From positions 248,001 through 312,000 of the forward strand of contig NZ_BHXQ01000004.1 in assembly GCF_003990915.1 (NCBI RefSeq): a DNA stretch of 64,000 bases, in the 5' to 3' direction. Shown piece after piece: positions 34,000 to 43,264 of this stretch. Within the stretch, counting starts at the first letter, position 1. Each line of letters starts with the position of its first letter. The notes under the pieces were generated by a model, which ran no database searches, was not told the origin of the DNA, and saw nothing but the letters and a program-made list of their open reading frames with translations. A program made the translations under genes and the position numbers. This DNA comes from Chryseotalea sanaruensis (GTDB taxonomy: Bacteria; Bacteroidota; Bacteroidia; Cytophagales; Cyclobacteriaceae).

Positions 34000-34511
34000 A
34001 GATATTCCTGATCGGCATGCCGGGGTCAGGCAAGAGTACATTTGGCAAGACCTTGGCAGACAAACTAATGATGGACTTTTTCGATCTCGATAAGGAAATC
34101 GAGAGAAGGGAAAGTTTGCCTGTACAGGAAATTTTTCATGAGAAAGGGGAGGAGTATTTCAGAATAAGGGAACAGGAAATATTGCGTGAGATTACCCAGC
34201 AAAACCATTCTTTTATTATGGCTACGGGTGGTGGTGCTCCATGCTTCCATCAGTCAATGGACTTTATGCTAGCTGAGGGGAAAGTTTTGTTTTTGGATAT
34301 AAGCTTGGAAACAATTTTTGAGCGTGTTCAGAATTCTACAGACAGGCCATTGCTTGCATTACAAAGCAGTGAGGCTTTATTGGAACGCCTTGGCAAAATC
34401 CGTGAAGAACGCTTATCAGTCTACAACAAAGCTCATTCGATAATAGAAGAAAAAGACTTGACTTTTTCTTATGTGATGGATTTATTACTTAGAAAGGAAA
34501 GCCCACAGTAG
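33996..34511 (+). CDS. aroK: Shikimate kinase
   Basis: This 171-residue kinase has P-loop GMPGSGKST (8-16), the FDLDKEIERR segment (shikimate-binding D/R region), and ATGGGAPC with the conserved GGG loop, plus a NSTDRPLL lid arginine. It phosphorylates shikimate for aromatic amino acid synthesis. It overlaps the preceding gene by ATGA, and its 3' end overlaps the convergent porin gene by 23 bases. Confidence 0.95.
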   Translation: MKIFLIGMPGSGKSTFGKTLADKLMMDFFDLDKEIERRESLPVQEIFHEKGEEYFRIREQEILREITQQNHSFIMATGGGAPCFHQSMDFMLAEGKVLFLDISLETIFERVQNSTDRPLLALQSSEALLERLGKIREERLSVYNKAHSIIEEKDLTFSYVMDLLLRKESPQ

Positions 34512-36015
34512 CCATAATATTTGTGTTTTTAATTTTTAGTGTAGCCTCTGGCGAAGCCAATCCTGGCACAGTATAGGGAATTCTTCTTCCCTCGGTACTT
34601 GCCTGTACAAAAGTTAAGTCGATAAAAAATTTCTCCTGACGAATACCCACTCCACCGCTAATGGTTTGTATTGCACGATCAATATTATCTTCGAAACGAT
34701 AGGGGTTAGGTTGCAGGCTGTATCCCAATCTTAATCTGAAAATGTCTTTCCTGAATTCAGCACCTGTTCTTATGTTTACAACATTACGATATTGGTTGTT
34801 AATGATGTCGTTTTCATAGTCGTATGATTCTCCCTGAATATTCGAGCTATACTTAGCTTTACCATAATTTACAAATTCAACATCGGCTGTAATAAAACCA
34901 TACTCCTGTATAAAAGCAGCGCCTGCGGTTAGTTTACCCGGTGTGTTAAGTGAATACTCTGAAATGAAGGGTACATCAAACTCGGCAAATGTATTGTTCA
35001 AATAAAGGCTTTGATCCCCGAAGTAATCGAAGTTATTCCAACGGGCGTCCAAGCGCGCAGTATACGCGTCAGAGATATCATAAACAGTTGGTGTTACATA
35101 CGACAAGCCTACTTGTACAAAATCAATTGGTCTATAGATGGCGCCTAATGTAAAATTCACACCAGAACCTTGTATATCGAAATTCTCATCTAATTGAAGA
35201 TTCGTGAGCGGATCATACGTTGGATCATCACTAAATCTAAAATTTGATTCAGTGTAAAGCTGATCTTGTAAAAAACGAATACTGGAAATACCCAGCGTAG
35301 CACCAAAGAAGAGAACATCGTCATAATTACCACCATATGAAAAGGAGAGTTGACTTTGTGATCCTTTTCTGGTCACGTCTTCGCGTTGTTGTATGGTTCG
35401 GGTTTCGCCTTGCAAAGGAGATAGCACTGAACCATAAAAGATAGATCCATTATCATCATAGTCCTGCAGCAAATAGCTTCCATAGCCTAAACCTGTCAGT
35501 GTATAATAGTAATCTCCGTCAAGATCCTGTGGTGTAAGGGCATTGCCGTTTGCATAGTCAATAAAATTATCAATTAAAGAACTCTCCGTGTAATCACCTT
35601 CATAGGCAAATCTTGTGTTCAAATTATTGGTTCTTGAAAAGGTGAATGCAAAAGCTCCACCAAGGAATTTGCCTTTAGAATATGACTGTCTCTGAATGTA
35701 GCTGAAGCCTGGAATTGAGAATTTATTTCGGCTATCACTTGTCTGGCTGCCACCATAGTTGATGTCAGTGGTGTTAGTGGCATTGCCTAATGAGATAGTG
35801 ATTTCGGATCTGTTGTACATGCCAAGACCAGCAGGATTGGATAAAGCAGAGCTATAGTCTCCACCTAAAGCCGTCTGAGCACCGCCAAGTGCCTGAATAC
35901 GGGCACTCCCTGGTGTTGGTGTTCTACTAAAGAGCAGAGCATTATCTACAAAGCTCTGTGTATGACCTAGCTTAAGTATAGCCAATAGTGTGACTGTGAA
36001 GAATATTTTCTTCAT
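34489..36015 (-). CDS. OmpP1/FadL-like outer-membrane protein
   Basis: This 508-residue protein has a signal peptide (ending LGHTQ) and the Bacteroidota FadL-like N-terminal block ARIQALGGAQTALGGDYSSALSNPAGLGMY, followed by many amphipathic beta strands and a C-terminal strand ending IMATVGFPF, as in a 14-strand barrel. It probably forms an outer-membrane channel for hydrophobic compounds; the substrate is unknown. It follows the N/W/G-rich secreted protein gene by 24 bases on the same strand. Confidence 0.88.
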   Translation of the reverse strand: MKKIFFTVTLLAILKLGHTQSFVDNALLFSRTPTPGSARIQALGGAQTALGGDYSSALSNPAGLGMYNRSEITISLGNATNTTDINYGGSQTSDSRNKFSIPGFSYIQRQSYSKGKFLGGAFAFTFSRTNNLNTRFAYEGDYTESSLIDNFIDYANGNALTPQDLDGDYYYTLTGLGYGSYLLQDYDDNGSIFYGSVLSPLQGETRTIQQREDVTRKGSQSQLSFSYGGNYDDVLFFGATLGISSIRFLQDQLYTESNFRFSDDPTYDPLTNLQLDENFDIQGSGVNFTLGAIYRPIDFVQVGLSYVTPTVYDISDAYTARLDARWNNFDYFGDQSLYLNNTFAEFDVPFISEYSLNTPGKLTAGAAFIQEYGFITADVEFVNYGKAKYSSNIQGESYDYENDIINNQYRNVVNIRTGAEFRKDIFRLRLGYSLQPNPYRFEDNIDRAIQTISGGVGIRQEKFFIDLTFVQASTEGRRIPYTVPGLASPEATLKIKNTNIMATVGFPF

Positions 36016-36039
36016 AATAAATTGAGTTGATGTCTAAAT

Positions 36040-37110
36040 TTAGTTACCTCCCCTTGATGATCTAGAAGGACTGCCACCCCCTGAAGAACTCCTAGAAGGA
36101 GCGCTATAAGAAGGACTGCTTGAACGTTGCGCTGGCGCAGAATATGTTTGACGTTGCTGCGCTGGTGCTGTATTATTATAGTCTCTATTTCCTCCGTTAT
36201 AAACTCTGTTTTGAGGTGTGTTATGCGCATTAGTTCCAGCAGGTTGTTGTGTAACGCGTCTCCATTGTGGTGTGTAATACTCTGTTTGTGTTGACCTGGT
36301 TGATTGTCTAAAATTGCCACCTGATGTCACATTGGAATTATTGTCGCGAGAATAAGAAGCAACACGTGTGCTTCTTTGGTTATCAGAAGTAATGGCTGTG
36401 TTTTGTCCTCTAGAACTACGCTTGCCATATACAGCACCTCTGTTTCCATTGTCAATAATGATAACACGGTTACTATAGAAACTATTTCCGTAGTAGGGAT
36501 TGCCGCCCCAACCCCACATTGAATTGCCCCACATCATGTTGTTGTAAGGATTACCCCAACCATAGTTCCAGTTATTGCCCCATGCATAGTTAAAGGAAAC
36601 TGACCAGCCAGAACGGAAAGCAGGATTACACCATGGATTTGGATTATAACCCATTAAAAAGGGATCGTTGAACGGTGAATAGTAAGGACTGTTCCATCCA
36701 TTAATCTGAGGTGAAAAGAAACTATTATGATAAAGAGGAGCAGCATTCCAAGCATTGAAATTATTATTAAAATTGTCAAAATTATTGGCAGGGGCGTACT
36801 GATAATTCTCAATGAAATAATCTTGCTCCTCGGCAGCTACCATTTCTGACTGCGACCTTGCGATAAACTCAGGATTAGTTATGTTTGATTGACTAGGTAC
36901 TGCTTGTTTTGTATTGATAGGATAGTCAAATCGTAATTGCTTTTCTCCACGTGCTACAGCCTGTGCGTTTTGTTCTTGCGCAGCATTCTCCTTCTGCTTA
37001 TTAAGTTTAGCACGATCATTCTTTCTGAAATACATATCGTCATGCTCAACCTGTGCGAATATGCCAGTAGAGCAGATCATTAAGCCAGCAAAAATTATAT
37101 ATGTTTTCAT
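36040..37110 (-). CDS. Secreted Asn/Trp/Tyr/Gly-rich low-complexity protein
   Basis: This 356-residue protein has a signal peptide (ending TGIFAQ), an N-terminal charged region, then a central stretch of roughly 110 residues dominated by N, W, Y, G, P and F (such as AWGNNWNYGWGNPYNNMMWG) and a C-terminal Ser/Gly-rich tail. No catalytic domain is visible. Low-complexity aromatic and Asn composition suggests a surface or matrix component, or an aggregation-prone adhesive protein; this is inference. It precedes the FadL-like gene in a two-gene unit and diverges from proS. Confidence 0.8.
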   Translation of the reverse strand: MKTYIIFAGLMICSTGIFAQVEHDDMYFRKNDRAKLNKQKENAAQEQNAQAVARGEKQLRFDYPINTKQAVPSQSNITNPEFIARSQSEMVAAEEQDYFIENYQYAPANNFDNFNNNFNAWNAAPLYHNSFFSPQINGWNSPYYSPFNDPFLMGYNPNPWCNPAFRSGWSVSFNYAWGNNWNYGWGNPYNNMMWGNSMWGWGGNPYYGNSFYSNRVIIIDNGNRGAVYGKRSSRGQNTAITSDNQRSTRVASYSRDNNSNVTSGGNFRQSTRSTQTEYYTPQWRRVTQQPAGTNAHNTPQNRVYNGGNRDYNNTAPAQQRQTYSAPAQRSSSPSYSAPSRSSSGGGSPSRSSRGGN

Positions 37111-37236
37111 ATGTCGCGAGGTTTATACTATTTAAACGAAAAACAAGTACAAAAGTGTTCCGAAGTTACGAAATTTTAATGGCATTTTAATGCCTTATTG
37201 TTTAACCTCGGTTCAGTAAAGTAGGTGTGCAAAACT

Positions 37237-37244
37237 TATATTTG
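37237..37244 (+). promoter_or_regulatory. -7 promoter element for proS
   Basis: TATATTTG matches TAnnTTTG and lies 21 bases before the ATG at 37266. It falls inside the longer GTG-started frame, which supports the downstream start. Confidence 0.5.
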
Positions 37245-37265
37245 CAGCTCTTTTATAACAAAAAT

Positions 37266-38744
37266 ATGGCAAAAGGAATTCCAACACGCAGCGAAGATTA
37301 CTCACAATGGTACATTGAATTGGTTAAACAAGCAGATTTGGCCGAAAATTCTGATGTTCGAGGTTGTATGGTAATTAAGCCCTACGGGTACAGTATTTGG
37401 GAGAAAATGCAACAGGCACTTGACAAAATGTTTAAAGACACTGGTCACGTAAATGCTTACTTCCCTCTTTTTGTACCCAAGAGCATGTTTGAGGCTGAGG
37501 AGAAAAATGCAGAGGGCTTTGCTAAGGAATGTGCTATCGTAACACATTACCGCTTAAAGGCTGATCCTGATAACAAAGGCAAACTCATTGTAGATCCAAA
37601 TGCAAAGCTCGAGGAAGAATTGGTAGTTCGTCCTACTAGTGAAGCGATTATCTGGAGTACCTATAAAAAATGGATTCAGTCGTACCGCGATTTACCCATT
37701 TTAATAAACCAGTGGGCTAACGTTGTGCGTTGGGAAATGCGCACCAGGTTATTCTTACGTACAGCAGAATTTTTATGGCAGGAAGGACACACTGCACACG
37801 CTACTAAACAGGAGGCCATTAAAGAAACAGAGCAAATGCTGGATGTCTACGCCACTTTTGCAGAAGAGTTTATGGCCATGCCCGTAGTAAAAGGAAAAAA
37901 ATCAGAGAATGAGCGTTTCCCTGGTGCTTTAGATACCTATTGTATTGAAGCCATGATGCAAGACGGAAAAGCGTTGCAGGCAGGAACCTCTCATTTTTTG
38001 GGTCAGAATTTTGCGAAAGCATTTGATGTAAAGTTTTCTAACAAAGAAGGTAAGCTGGAAGAAGTGTGGGGCACCAGTTGGGGTGTTAGCACACGCTTGA
38101 TGGGTGCACTTATTATGGCGCATTCAGATGATGACGGTTTAATTATTCCACCTAAGTTGGCACCAATACATGTTGTGATTGTGCCGATTTTTAAGAGCGA
38201 TGAAGAGTTTGCACGCATCAGCGAGAAAGCCGAAGGCATTGCCAAAGAATTGCGTAAGCAAGGCTTCTCAGTTAAGTATGACAACCGCGATACACAAAAG
38301 CCAGGCTTTAAGTTTGCAGAATGGGAATTGAAAGGTGTGCCTGTGCGCATAGCCATCGGCCCACGCGACTTAGAAAATGGAACAGTTGAAGTAGCCAGAC
38401 GCGATACGAAAGAGAAGCAGGTGATGAAGATGGATGATATTACTTCATCAATCCCTACACTGCTTGATGATATTCAAAAGAATATTTATCAGCGGGCATT
38501 AAAATTCAAAACTGAAATGACAACGCGTGTAGATACTTACGATGAATTTAAAAAAGTTTTAGATGAGAAAGGTGGTTTTGTTGCTGCCCATTGGGATGGT
38601 ACTGCAGAGACAGAACAAAAAATTAAAGGGGAAACTAAAGCTACTATACGATGCATACCTTTAGATGCAGCGGTTGAAGAAGGTAAATGTATTTATTCAG
38701 GCAAACCTTCAAACAGAAGAGTTTTGTTTGCTATCGCTTACTAA
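37266..38744 (+). CDS. proS: Prolyl-tRNA synthetase
   Basis: This 492-residue class II aminoacyl-tRNA synthetase of the short (eukaryote/archaeon-like) form has the motif 2 region ([28 protein letters not shown]), motif 3-like [28 protein letters not shown], an HGTP anticodon-binding domain, and a C-terminal zinc-binding-like end with IRCIP and [10 protein letters not shown]. It lacks the INS editing domain, as expected for this type. The ATG at 37266 is chosen because the upstream extension overlaps the promoter. Confidence 0.97.
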   Translation: MAKGIPTRSEDYSQWYIELVKQADLAENSDVRGCMVIKPYGYSIWEKMQQALDKMFKDTGHVNAYFPLFVPKSMFEAEEKNAEGFAKECAIVTHYRLKADPDNKGKLIVDPNAKLEEELVVRPTSEAIIWSTYKKWIQSYRDLPILINQWANVVRWEMRTRLFLRTAEFLWQEGHTAHATKQEAIKETEQMLDVYATFAEEFMAMPVVKGKKSENERFPGALDTYCIEAMMQDGKALQAGTSHFLGQNFAKAFDVKFSNKEGKLEEVWGTSWGVSTRLMGALIMAHSDDDGLIIPPKLAPIHVVIVPIFKSDEEFARISEKAEGIAKELRKQGFSVKYDNRDTQKPGFKFAEWELKGVPVRIAIGPRDLENGTVEVARRDTKEKQVMKMDDITSSIPTLLDDIQKNIYQRALKFKTEMTTRVDTYDEFKKVLDEKGGFVAAHWDGTAETEQKIKGETKATIRCIPLDAAVEEGKCIYSGKPSNRRVLFAIAY

Positions 38745-38748
38745 TTAT

Positions 38749-39156
38749 ATGGGATTGTTTTCGACACAAATAAAAGATAATGCTGTTCACTTTGCCTTGT
38801 TGTTGCTAAGACTTTCAACGGGTATACTCATGATGCCGCATGGCTATGGCAAGCTTATGCACTATGCAGAACGCAAGGATAAGTTCATGAATTTTATGGG
38901 GCTGGGCAGTGCCTTTTCATTGGCGCTGGTGATCTTTGCTGAATTCTTTTGCTCGGCTTTACTGGCAGCGGGCTTACTTACACGCCTGGTGTTGATGCCA
39001 CTTATTGTAACTGCACTTGTTATTGTTTTTAAAGCACATGGTGGCGAAATTTTTGGTGATGCCGAAACAGGTTTTCTTTACCTGGTTAGTTATGTGGCGA
39101 TCTTTATAACAGGGCCAGGTAAATACAGTGCGGATAAACTATTGTTAAAAAAGTAA
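38749..39156 (+). CDS. DoxX family membrane protein
   Basis: This 135-residue protein has four membrane helices and the DoxX pattern LLLRLSTGILMMPHGYGKLMHY near the N-terminus, with a GDAETGFLYLVSYVAIF C-terminal half. DoxX proteins are small quinone- or redox-associated membrane proteins of uncertain function. I start at the ATG 38749, four bases after the proS stop; an upstream in-frame start inside proS is unlikely. It is probably co-transcribed with proS and followed by a terminator. Confidence 0.9.
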   Translation: MGLFSTQIKDNAVHFALLLLRLSTGILMMPHGYGKLMHYAERKDKFMNFMGLGSAFSLALVIFAEFFCSALLAAGLLTRLVLMPLIVTALVIVFKAHGGEIFGDAETGFLYLVSYVAIFITGPGKYSADKLLLKK

Positions 39157-39178
39157 AACGAGATTTTAATAAAGAATC

Positions 39179-39215
39179 GAAACAGGCTACCCCAGGGCGG
39201 CCTGTTTCTGTTTTT
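39179..39215 (+). terminator. Intrinsic terminator after proS-doxX
   Basis: GAAACAGGC (39179-39187) pairs with GCCTGTTTC (39200-39208) across a 12-base loop, followed by TGTTTTT. It has the same stem sequence as the terminator at 41514. Confidence 0.88.
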
Positions 39216-39404
39216 AGCCTATCAGACGAAAAGACGGATTAGAAATCCATTATATGAAGATTTAACTGGGGCAGCGCTAACAGGTTGAGCAGCATAATTT
39301 CAACGATATTATAGCCCAAGTGCTGTACGGCAATAATTTTTTTTTGAATTCAGGTGTAATAATTCGAGCCAATCTGTATCTGAGTGTTAAAAAATTAGAA
39401 AGCC

Positions 39405-40238
39405 ATGAAAAAATTAGTGATTTGCCTGTTATTGCTCTGTTCTGTTTCAGCCTTTGCCCAAAATCCAGCTATTAAGATTGAAAAATCCGGTAAAGGAACG
39501 CCTGTTTTGTTTCTTCCTGGTTTTATAACCCCCGGTTCGATGTGGACCGAAACAGCCAACAACCTGAAGGGTAAATATGAAACACACTTTGTTTCGTATG
39601 CCGGATTTAATGGTATTGCGCCCATAGCCATGCCGTGGTACAGCACCATTAAAAAAGAATTAGTAGAATACATAAAAGTCAATAAGCTTAAGCGATTGAT
39701 TTTGATTGGGCACAGCATGGGCGGTAACCTTGCAGTGGATTTGGCGGCTGAGTTAGGTGATGTGGTAGAAAAGGTAATTATAGTTGACGCCCTTGCCTGT
39801 ATGCGTGAAGTAATGATGCCCGGTGTACCTGCAGAATCATTACAATACGAGAGCCCATACAATAAGCAAATGTTAGAAATGGGTGCTGATGCGTTTGCAC
39901 AAACAGCCACTATGATGGGACAAGGCATGACGTCTGTAACAGAAAAGCAGGAGTTAATTAAATCGTGGATTTTGGAAGCAGACCGTAAAACTTATGTTTT
40001 TGGTTACACCGATTTATTAAAACTTGATCTTCGTCCTACACTTACACAGGTTAAAGTGCCAGTGCTTATTTTAGGTGCACCATTCCCCACAAAAGAAATA
40101 GTGTTGCCAAATTATGAAAAGCAATATGCAAACCTTGCCAATAAAAAACTTGAGATTGCACCTGGCGGAAGACACTACATCATGTATGATCAACCGGAGT
40201 GGCTTTATATCCAGATGAACACTTTCTTAGCACAATGA
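39405..40238 (+). CDS. Secreted alpha/beta hydrolase
   Basis: This 277-residue protein has a signal peptide (ending SAFAQ) and an alpha/beta-hydrolase fold: oxyanion region VLFLPGFITPGSMW, nucleophile elbow GHSMGG (Ser104) and a C-terminal catalytic His in PGGRHYIMYDQP, with an Asp candidate before it. It is probably periplasmic; the substrate is unknown. Its stop overlaps the start of the ECF sigma gene (ATGA), so translation is coupled to a regulatory gene, which is unusual for a hydrolase. Confidence 0.9.
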   Translation: MKKLVICLLLLCSVSAFAQNPAIKIEKSGKGTPVLFLPGFITPGSMWTETANNLKGKYETHFVSYAGFNGIAPIAMPWYSTIKKELVEYIKVNKLKRLILIGHSMGGNLAVDLAAELGDVVEKVIIVDALACMREVMMPGVPAESLQYESPYNKQMLEMGADAFAQTATMMGQGMTSVTEKQELIKSWILEADRKTYVFGYTDLLKLDLRPTLTQVKVPVLILGAPFPTKEIVLPNYEKQYANLANKKLEIAPGGRHYIMYDQPEWLYIQMNTFLAQ

Positions 40239-40744
40239 GTAGCACGCGTGAGTCAACATTTCATAACCTGCACAGTCAGTACCATGCCATGGTGTTGACT
40301 TTGTGCAGGGGTTTTATGAAGGGCGATTTAGCGCTGGCTCACGATCTTGTTCAAGATATTTTTATCAATATTTGGAATGCCTTACCTGAATACAGGGGAG
40401 AGGCTTCTTACAAAACCTGGATCTATCGCATCACAGTAAACACTTGTCTACTGCAGATACGCAGGGATAAAAACAAACAACGATTACCCTTAGAGAAAGT
40501 CACGCATATAGTTGAAGCTGATAATACTAACCAAACCAACGAGCATGAAAAGATACTTTATTCCGCTATCGGTCAGCTTGAGGAGGTAGAAAGACTGATT
40601 ATCATAATGGTATTAGAAGAGGAAGAATACGAGGAGATAGCGAGAATTATTGGTGTTACTGAAAATAACCTGCGGGTAAGAATTCATCGGATTAAAGGGA
40701 AACTGAAAACATTAATTGAAAATGAAAGAAAAAGACTTGGATGA
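40235..40744 (+). CDS. ECF-type RNA polymerase sigma factor
   Basis: This 169-residue protein has sigma region 2 (DLAHDLVQDIFINIWNALPEYRGEASYKTWIYRITVNTCL) and region 4 (LIIIMVLEEEEYEEIARIIGVTENNLRVRIHRIKGKL), the normal two-domain ECF form. The ATG at 40235 is chosen over an upstream in-frame start because that one would lie inside the hydrolase. It shares four bases with the hydrolase gene and overlaps the next gene by 23 bases. Its target promoters are not obvious here. Confidence 0.94.
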   Translation: MSSTRESTFHNLHSQYHAMVLTLCRGFMKGDLALAHDLVQDIFINIWNALPEYRGEASYKTWIYRITVNTCLLQIRRDKNKQRLPLEKVTHIVEADNTNQTNEHEKILYSAIGQLEEVERLIIIMVLEEEEYEEIARIIGVTENNLRVRIHRIKGKLKTLIENERKRLG

Positions 40745-41324
40745 GCTTACTGCACTCTGGCAAAAGGCTAAGACCAATGCCAGACAAAGCTCGTTAGATG
40801 TTACTGCTGTCCGCAAGGCAGGAGAGTCGCGAAAAAAAAGCACCCTGCTTGCACACTATGGTAACGCTGCTGTGCTTTCAGGAACGGTAGCCGTGCTTGT
40901 GTTTTTTTTCTACTATCTGTATAATTTTCAGGATACACTTAGCATCATTGGCTATAACCTGATGATTGGAGGCTTAGTACTGAGAATCATTATTGAGTTT
41001 TTTAGTGTGTGGCGTTCTACTAAAATTAAGTTTTCAGATACAACAACAACTTCCCTTCAATATTTATTATCCTTTCTTGAATTCAGAAAACGTATTCATG
41101 GACCTGTTACCATCGCAATATTCATAGCGTACTTTATAGGTTTCTACATACTTACCCCAGAGTTTAGCCGATATATCTCTCTTAAGTGGTTAGTGATATT
41201 CGATGTGTCAGCCTTATTTATTGCTGTAATGCTGATGTATTTTATCCGCAGGGGAATAAGGCAGGAGATGGAACACCTGGAAAATATGATAAGCATACAC
41301 AGGAATTTGGTTAATAAAGATTAG
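40722..41324 (+). CDS. Four-helix membrane protein, possible anti-sigma factor
   Basis: This 200-residue protein has a charged cytoplasmic N-terminus of about 45 residues (DELTALWQKAKTNARQ... AGESRKKSTL), four membrane helices and a short basic tail. There is no HxxxCxxC zinc anti-sigma motif. Its overlap with the ECF sigma gene suggests that the N-terminus binds and restrains that sigma factor. It could also be a stress-sensing membrane protein. Assignment is by context only. Confidence 0.72.
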   Translation: MKEKDLDELTALWQKAKTNARQSSLDVTAVRKAGESRKKSTLLAHYGNAAVLSGTVAVLVFFFYYLYNFQDTLSIIGYNLMIGGLVLRIIIEFFSVWRSTKIKFSDTTTTSLQYLLSFLEFRKRIHGPVTIAIFIAYFIGFYILTPEFSRYISLKWLVIFDVSALFIAVMLMYFIRRGIRQEMEHLENMISIHRNLVNKD

Positions 41325-41513
41325 TAGAAAATATTTCGAAGTGACTATGATATATTTATGTTCTTGTCTCAGTCGTTTGAATTGCAAGAAATATTCGATG
41401 ATTTTAAAAAGAGTTATCTGATCACTATTAAGTGTTTTGCACACACTGTGTTTCTAAATCGAATATTTTTAGGATTAACTTTCATCATTGTTTTAACTGT
41501 ATTACTACATAAC

Positions 41514-41543
41514 AAAACAGGCCACCATCCGGCAGCCTGTTTT
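41514..41543. terminator. Bidirectional terminator between convergent genes
   Basis: AAAACAGGC (41514-41522) pairs with GCCTGTTTT (41535-41543), flanked by A on one side and T on the other, between the convergent membrane-protein gene and the M28 peptidase gene. The region 41325-41565 otherwise holds no convincing gene. Confidence 0.8.
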
Positions 41544-41565
41544 ATTATTGATATGTAACGAGTTA

Positions 41566-43050
41566 CTATTTTTTATCAACTACTAGTCTATTATCGCGGT
41601 TGGCAATTTCCCAGGCAGTGTAGAAAACTAATTCTGCCCGCTGCTTAAGTAAATCGAATTCAATTTTATCTACTTCATCGCTAGGCTTGTGGTAGTCTTC
41701 GTGTATACCATCAAAATAGAAAATGATTGGAATATTGTTTTTAGCAAAGTTCCAATGGTCGCTGCGGTAGTAAATTCTATCAGGGTGATCTTCTGCATTG
41801 TAAGTGTAATCGAAAGCCAATTTAGTGTAGGTCTTGTTAGTGCTCTCACTCAAATTATGTAGTTCAGTAGATAGGCGATCAGAACCGATCATATAAACAT
41901 AAGGTGCGCTGTCCTTGTGTTGTGGATCTGAACGACCGATCATGTCAATGTTTAAGTTAACAACAGTGTTGGCTAAAGGATAAATAGGATTTTTAGTGTA
42001 ATAATCAGAACCTAATAAACCTTTCTCTTCACCAGTTACAGTCATAAACAAGATACTTCTGCGTGGGCCCTTACCATCTTTCTTGGCTTCTGTAAAAGCT
42101 TTCGCCAATTGCATAACGGCAACAGTTCCTGATCCATCGTCATCTGCACCATTGTTAATGCGATCACCATCACCGGAAGGTAACATACCAATGTGATCGT
42201 AGTGAGAAGTGATAACAACGATCTCATCTTTCTTATCTGTTCCCTCTAAATAACCTAAAACATTAGAAGTCTTTAAAGGATTGAAAGTTTGAGCAATTGA
42301 GAAGGAAATGCTAGACGGTTTTACCTTGGCAACTTTCTTGTCAGCAATAGCTTTTTTCAACTTATCAGCAGAAGTTTTAAATAACTTTTCACTAGTAGCT
42401 GGTGACGCAATGAACATACCCATGTTAGCCGATGCTTTGTTAGATATACTCAAACGTCCACTGGAGAATCGTTTTAACATACCCGATAGCTGGTTGAATT
42501 CTTCTTGTTTATCTGAAAACGCCACTACTAGAGTCACTCCCTTTTCACGAAGGCTTGTAATGGTGGTGTTGCTGCGCAAAGAAGCATTAGCGTCTAGTAA
42601 AATAGCCACTGCTTTACCTTTTATGTCTAGGCCTTTAAGGTCCTCTTCAGAACCCTTGCCAGCAAAAACAAGGTCAAGTGTTTCAATACCTTTAGATTCG
42701 CCAGAACCATAGTAGGTGTAATCTTCAAATTCCTTCAATTCACCTGCCTGACTTTTCACCATAATTTTAGGTGCTCCTGTAGTGTATAGTTCTACCGGTT
42801 GTTGGTATCCACCATTTACAGGCGCAACAAGTCCTAATTCTTCAAAGTGAGCGCTGATAAAGGCTGCAGCCATTTTTTGGCCTCTTTTACCTGTTTCGCG
42901 ACCTTCCATGGCGTCTGAGGCCAGAATAGTAAGGTTTTCTTTAAGGTCAACGGTAGTAATCAGTGCACCATATTTTTGTGCAACAGGGTCTTGGGCTTGT
43001 AAGCCAAGGCTTAAAATAAGGCCAAGTCCCAACAGATAGGTTCTTTTCAT
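41566..43050 (-). CDS. Secreted M28 family metallopeptidase
   Basis: This 494-residue protein has a signal peptide (MKRTYLLGLGLILSLGLQAQ), an N-terminal region interrupted by a PA-like insert (residues about 110-230), and a zinc peptidase domain with VITSHYDHIG, NNGADDDGSG and TGEEKGLLGS, which give the metal ligands of the M28 aminopeptidase family. It is probably exported and trims peptides. I start at the ATG 43050 because the upstream eight residues precede the signal peptide. Confidence 0.92.
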   Translation of the reverse strand: MKRTYLLGLGLILSLGLQAQDPVAQKYGALITTVDLKENLTILASDAMEGRETGKRGQKMAAAFISAHFEELGLVAPVNGGYQQPVELYTTGAPKIMVKSQAGELKEFEDYTYYGSGESKGIETLDLVFAGKGSEEDLKGLDIKGKAVAILLDANASLRSNTTITSLREKGVTLVVAFSDKQEEFNQLSGMLKRFSSGRLSISNKASANMGMFIASPATSEKLFKTSADKLKKAIADKKVAKVKPSSISFSIAQTFNPLKTSNVLGYLEGTDKKDEIVVITSHYDHIGMLPSGDGDRINNGADDDGSGTVAVMQLAKAFTEAKKDGKGPRRSILFMTVTGEEKGLLGSDYYTKNPIYPLANTVVNLNIDMIGRSDPQHKDSAPYVYMIGSDRLSTELHNLSESTNKTYTKLAFDYTYNAEDHPDRIYYRSDHWNFAKNNIPIIFYFDGIHEDYHKPSDEVDKIEFDLLKQRAELVFYTAWEIANRDNRLVVDKK

Positions 43051-43194
43051 GTTTAATAGTCGGTTAAGGTTCAAAGATGCTCAGGTTTTACATTTTTTTA
43101 GGTTGATCAATCGTTTTTTATACGACTGGCAAAATCTTTTAAAATTATGACTTAAATCGTATGAACTCTCCTAACAGAATAAGGTTTTAGAAAT

Positions 43195-43202
43195 TACCTT
43201 TG
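43195..43202 (+). promoter_or_regulatory. -7 promoter element for gcvP
   Basis: TACCTTTG matches TAnnTTTG about 62 bases before the gcvP ATG. The leader between them contains ACCC-TTGT-GGGT, a small hairpin. Confidence 0.45.
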
Positions 43203-43264
43203 CGGCACTTTTACTGACCCTTGTGGGTTGGTGAAAGTGGATAACTTAAGAACTACCTAACAAA

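Noticed and set aside
41358..41558. 66-residue plus-strand frame after the anti-sigma-like gene
   Set aside because: It runs into the bidirectional terminator hairpin and lacks a recognisable family or upstream promoter.
43203..43264. Glycine riboswitch in the gcvP leader
   Set aside because: The leader is only about 60 bases, with a four-base stem, far shorter than a glycine riboswitch and lacking its core motifs.
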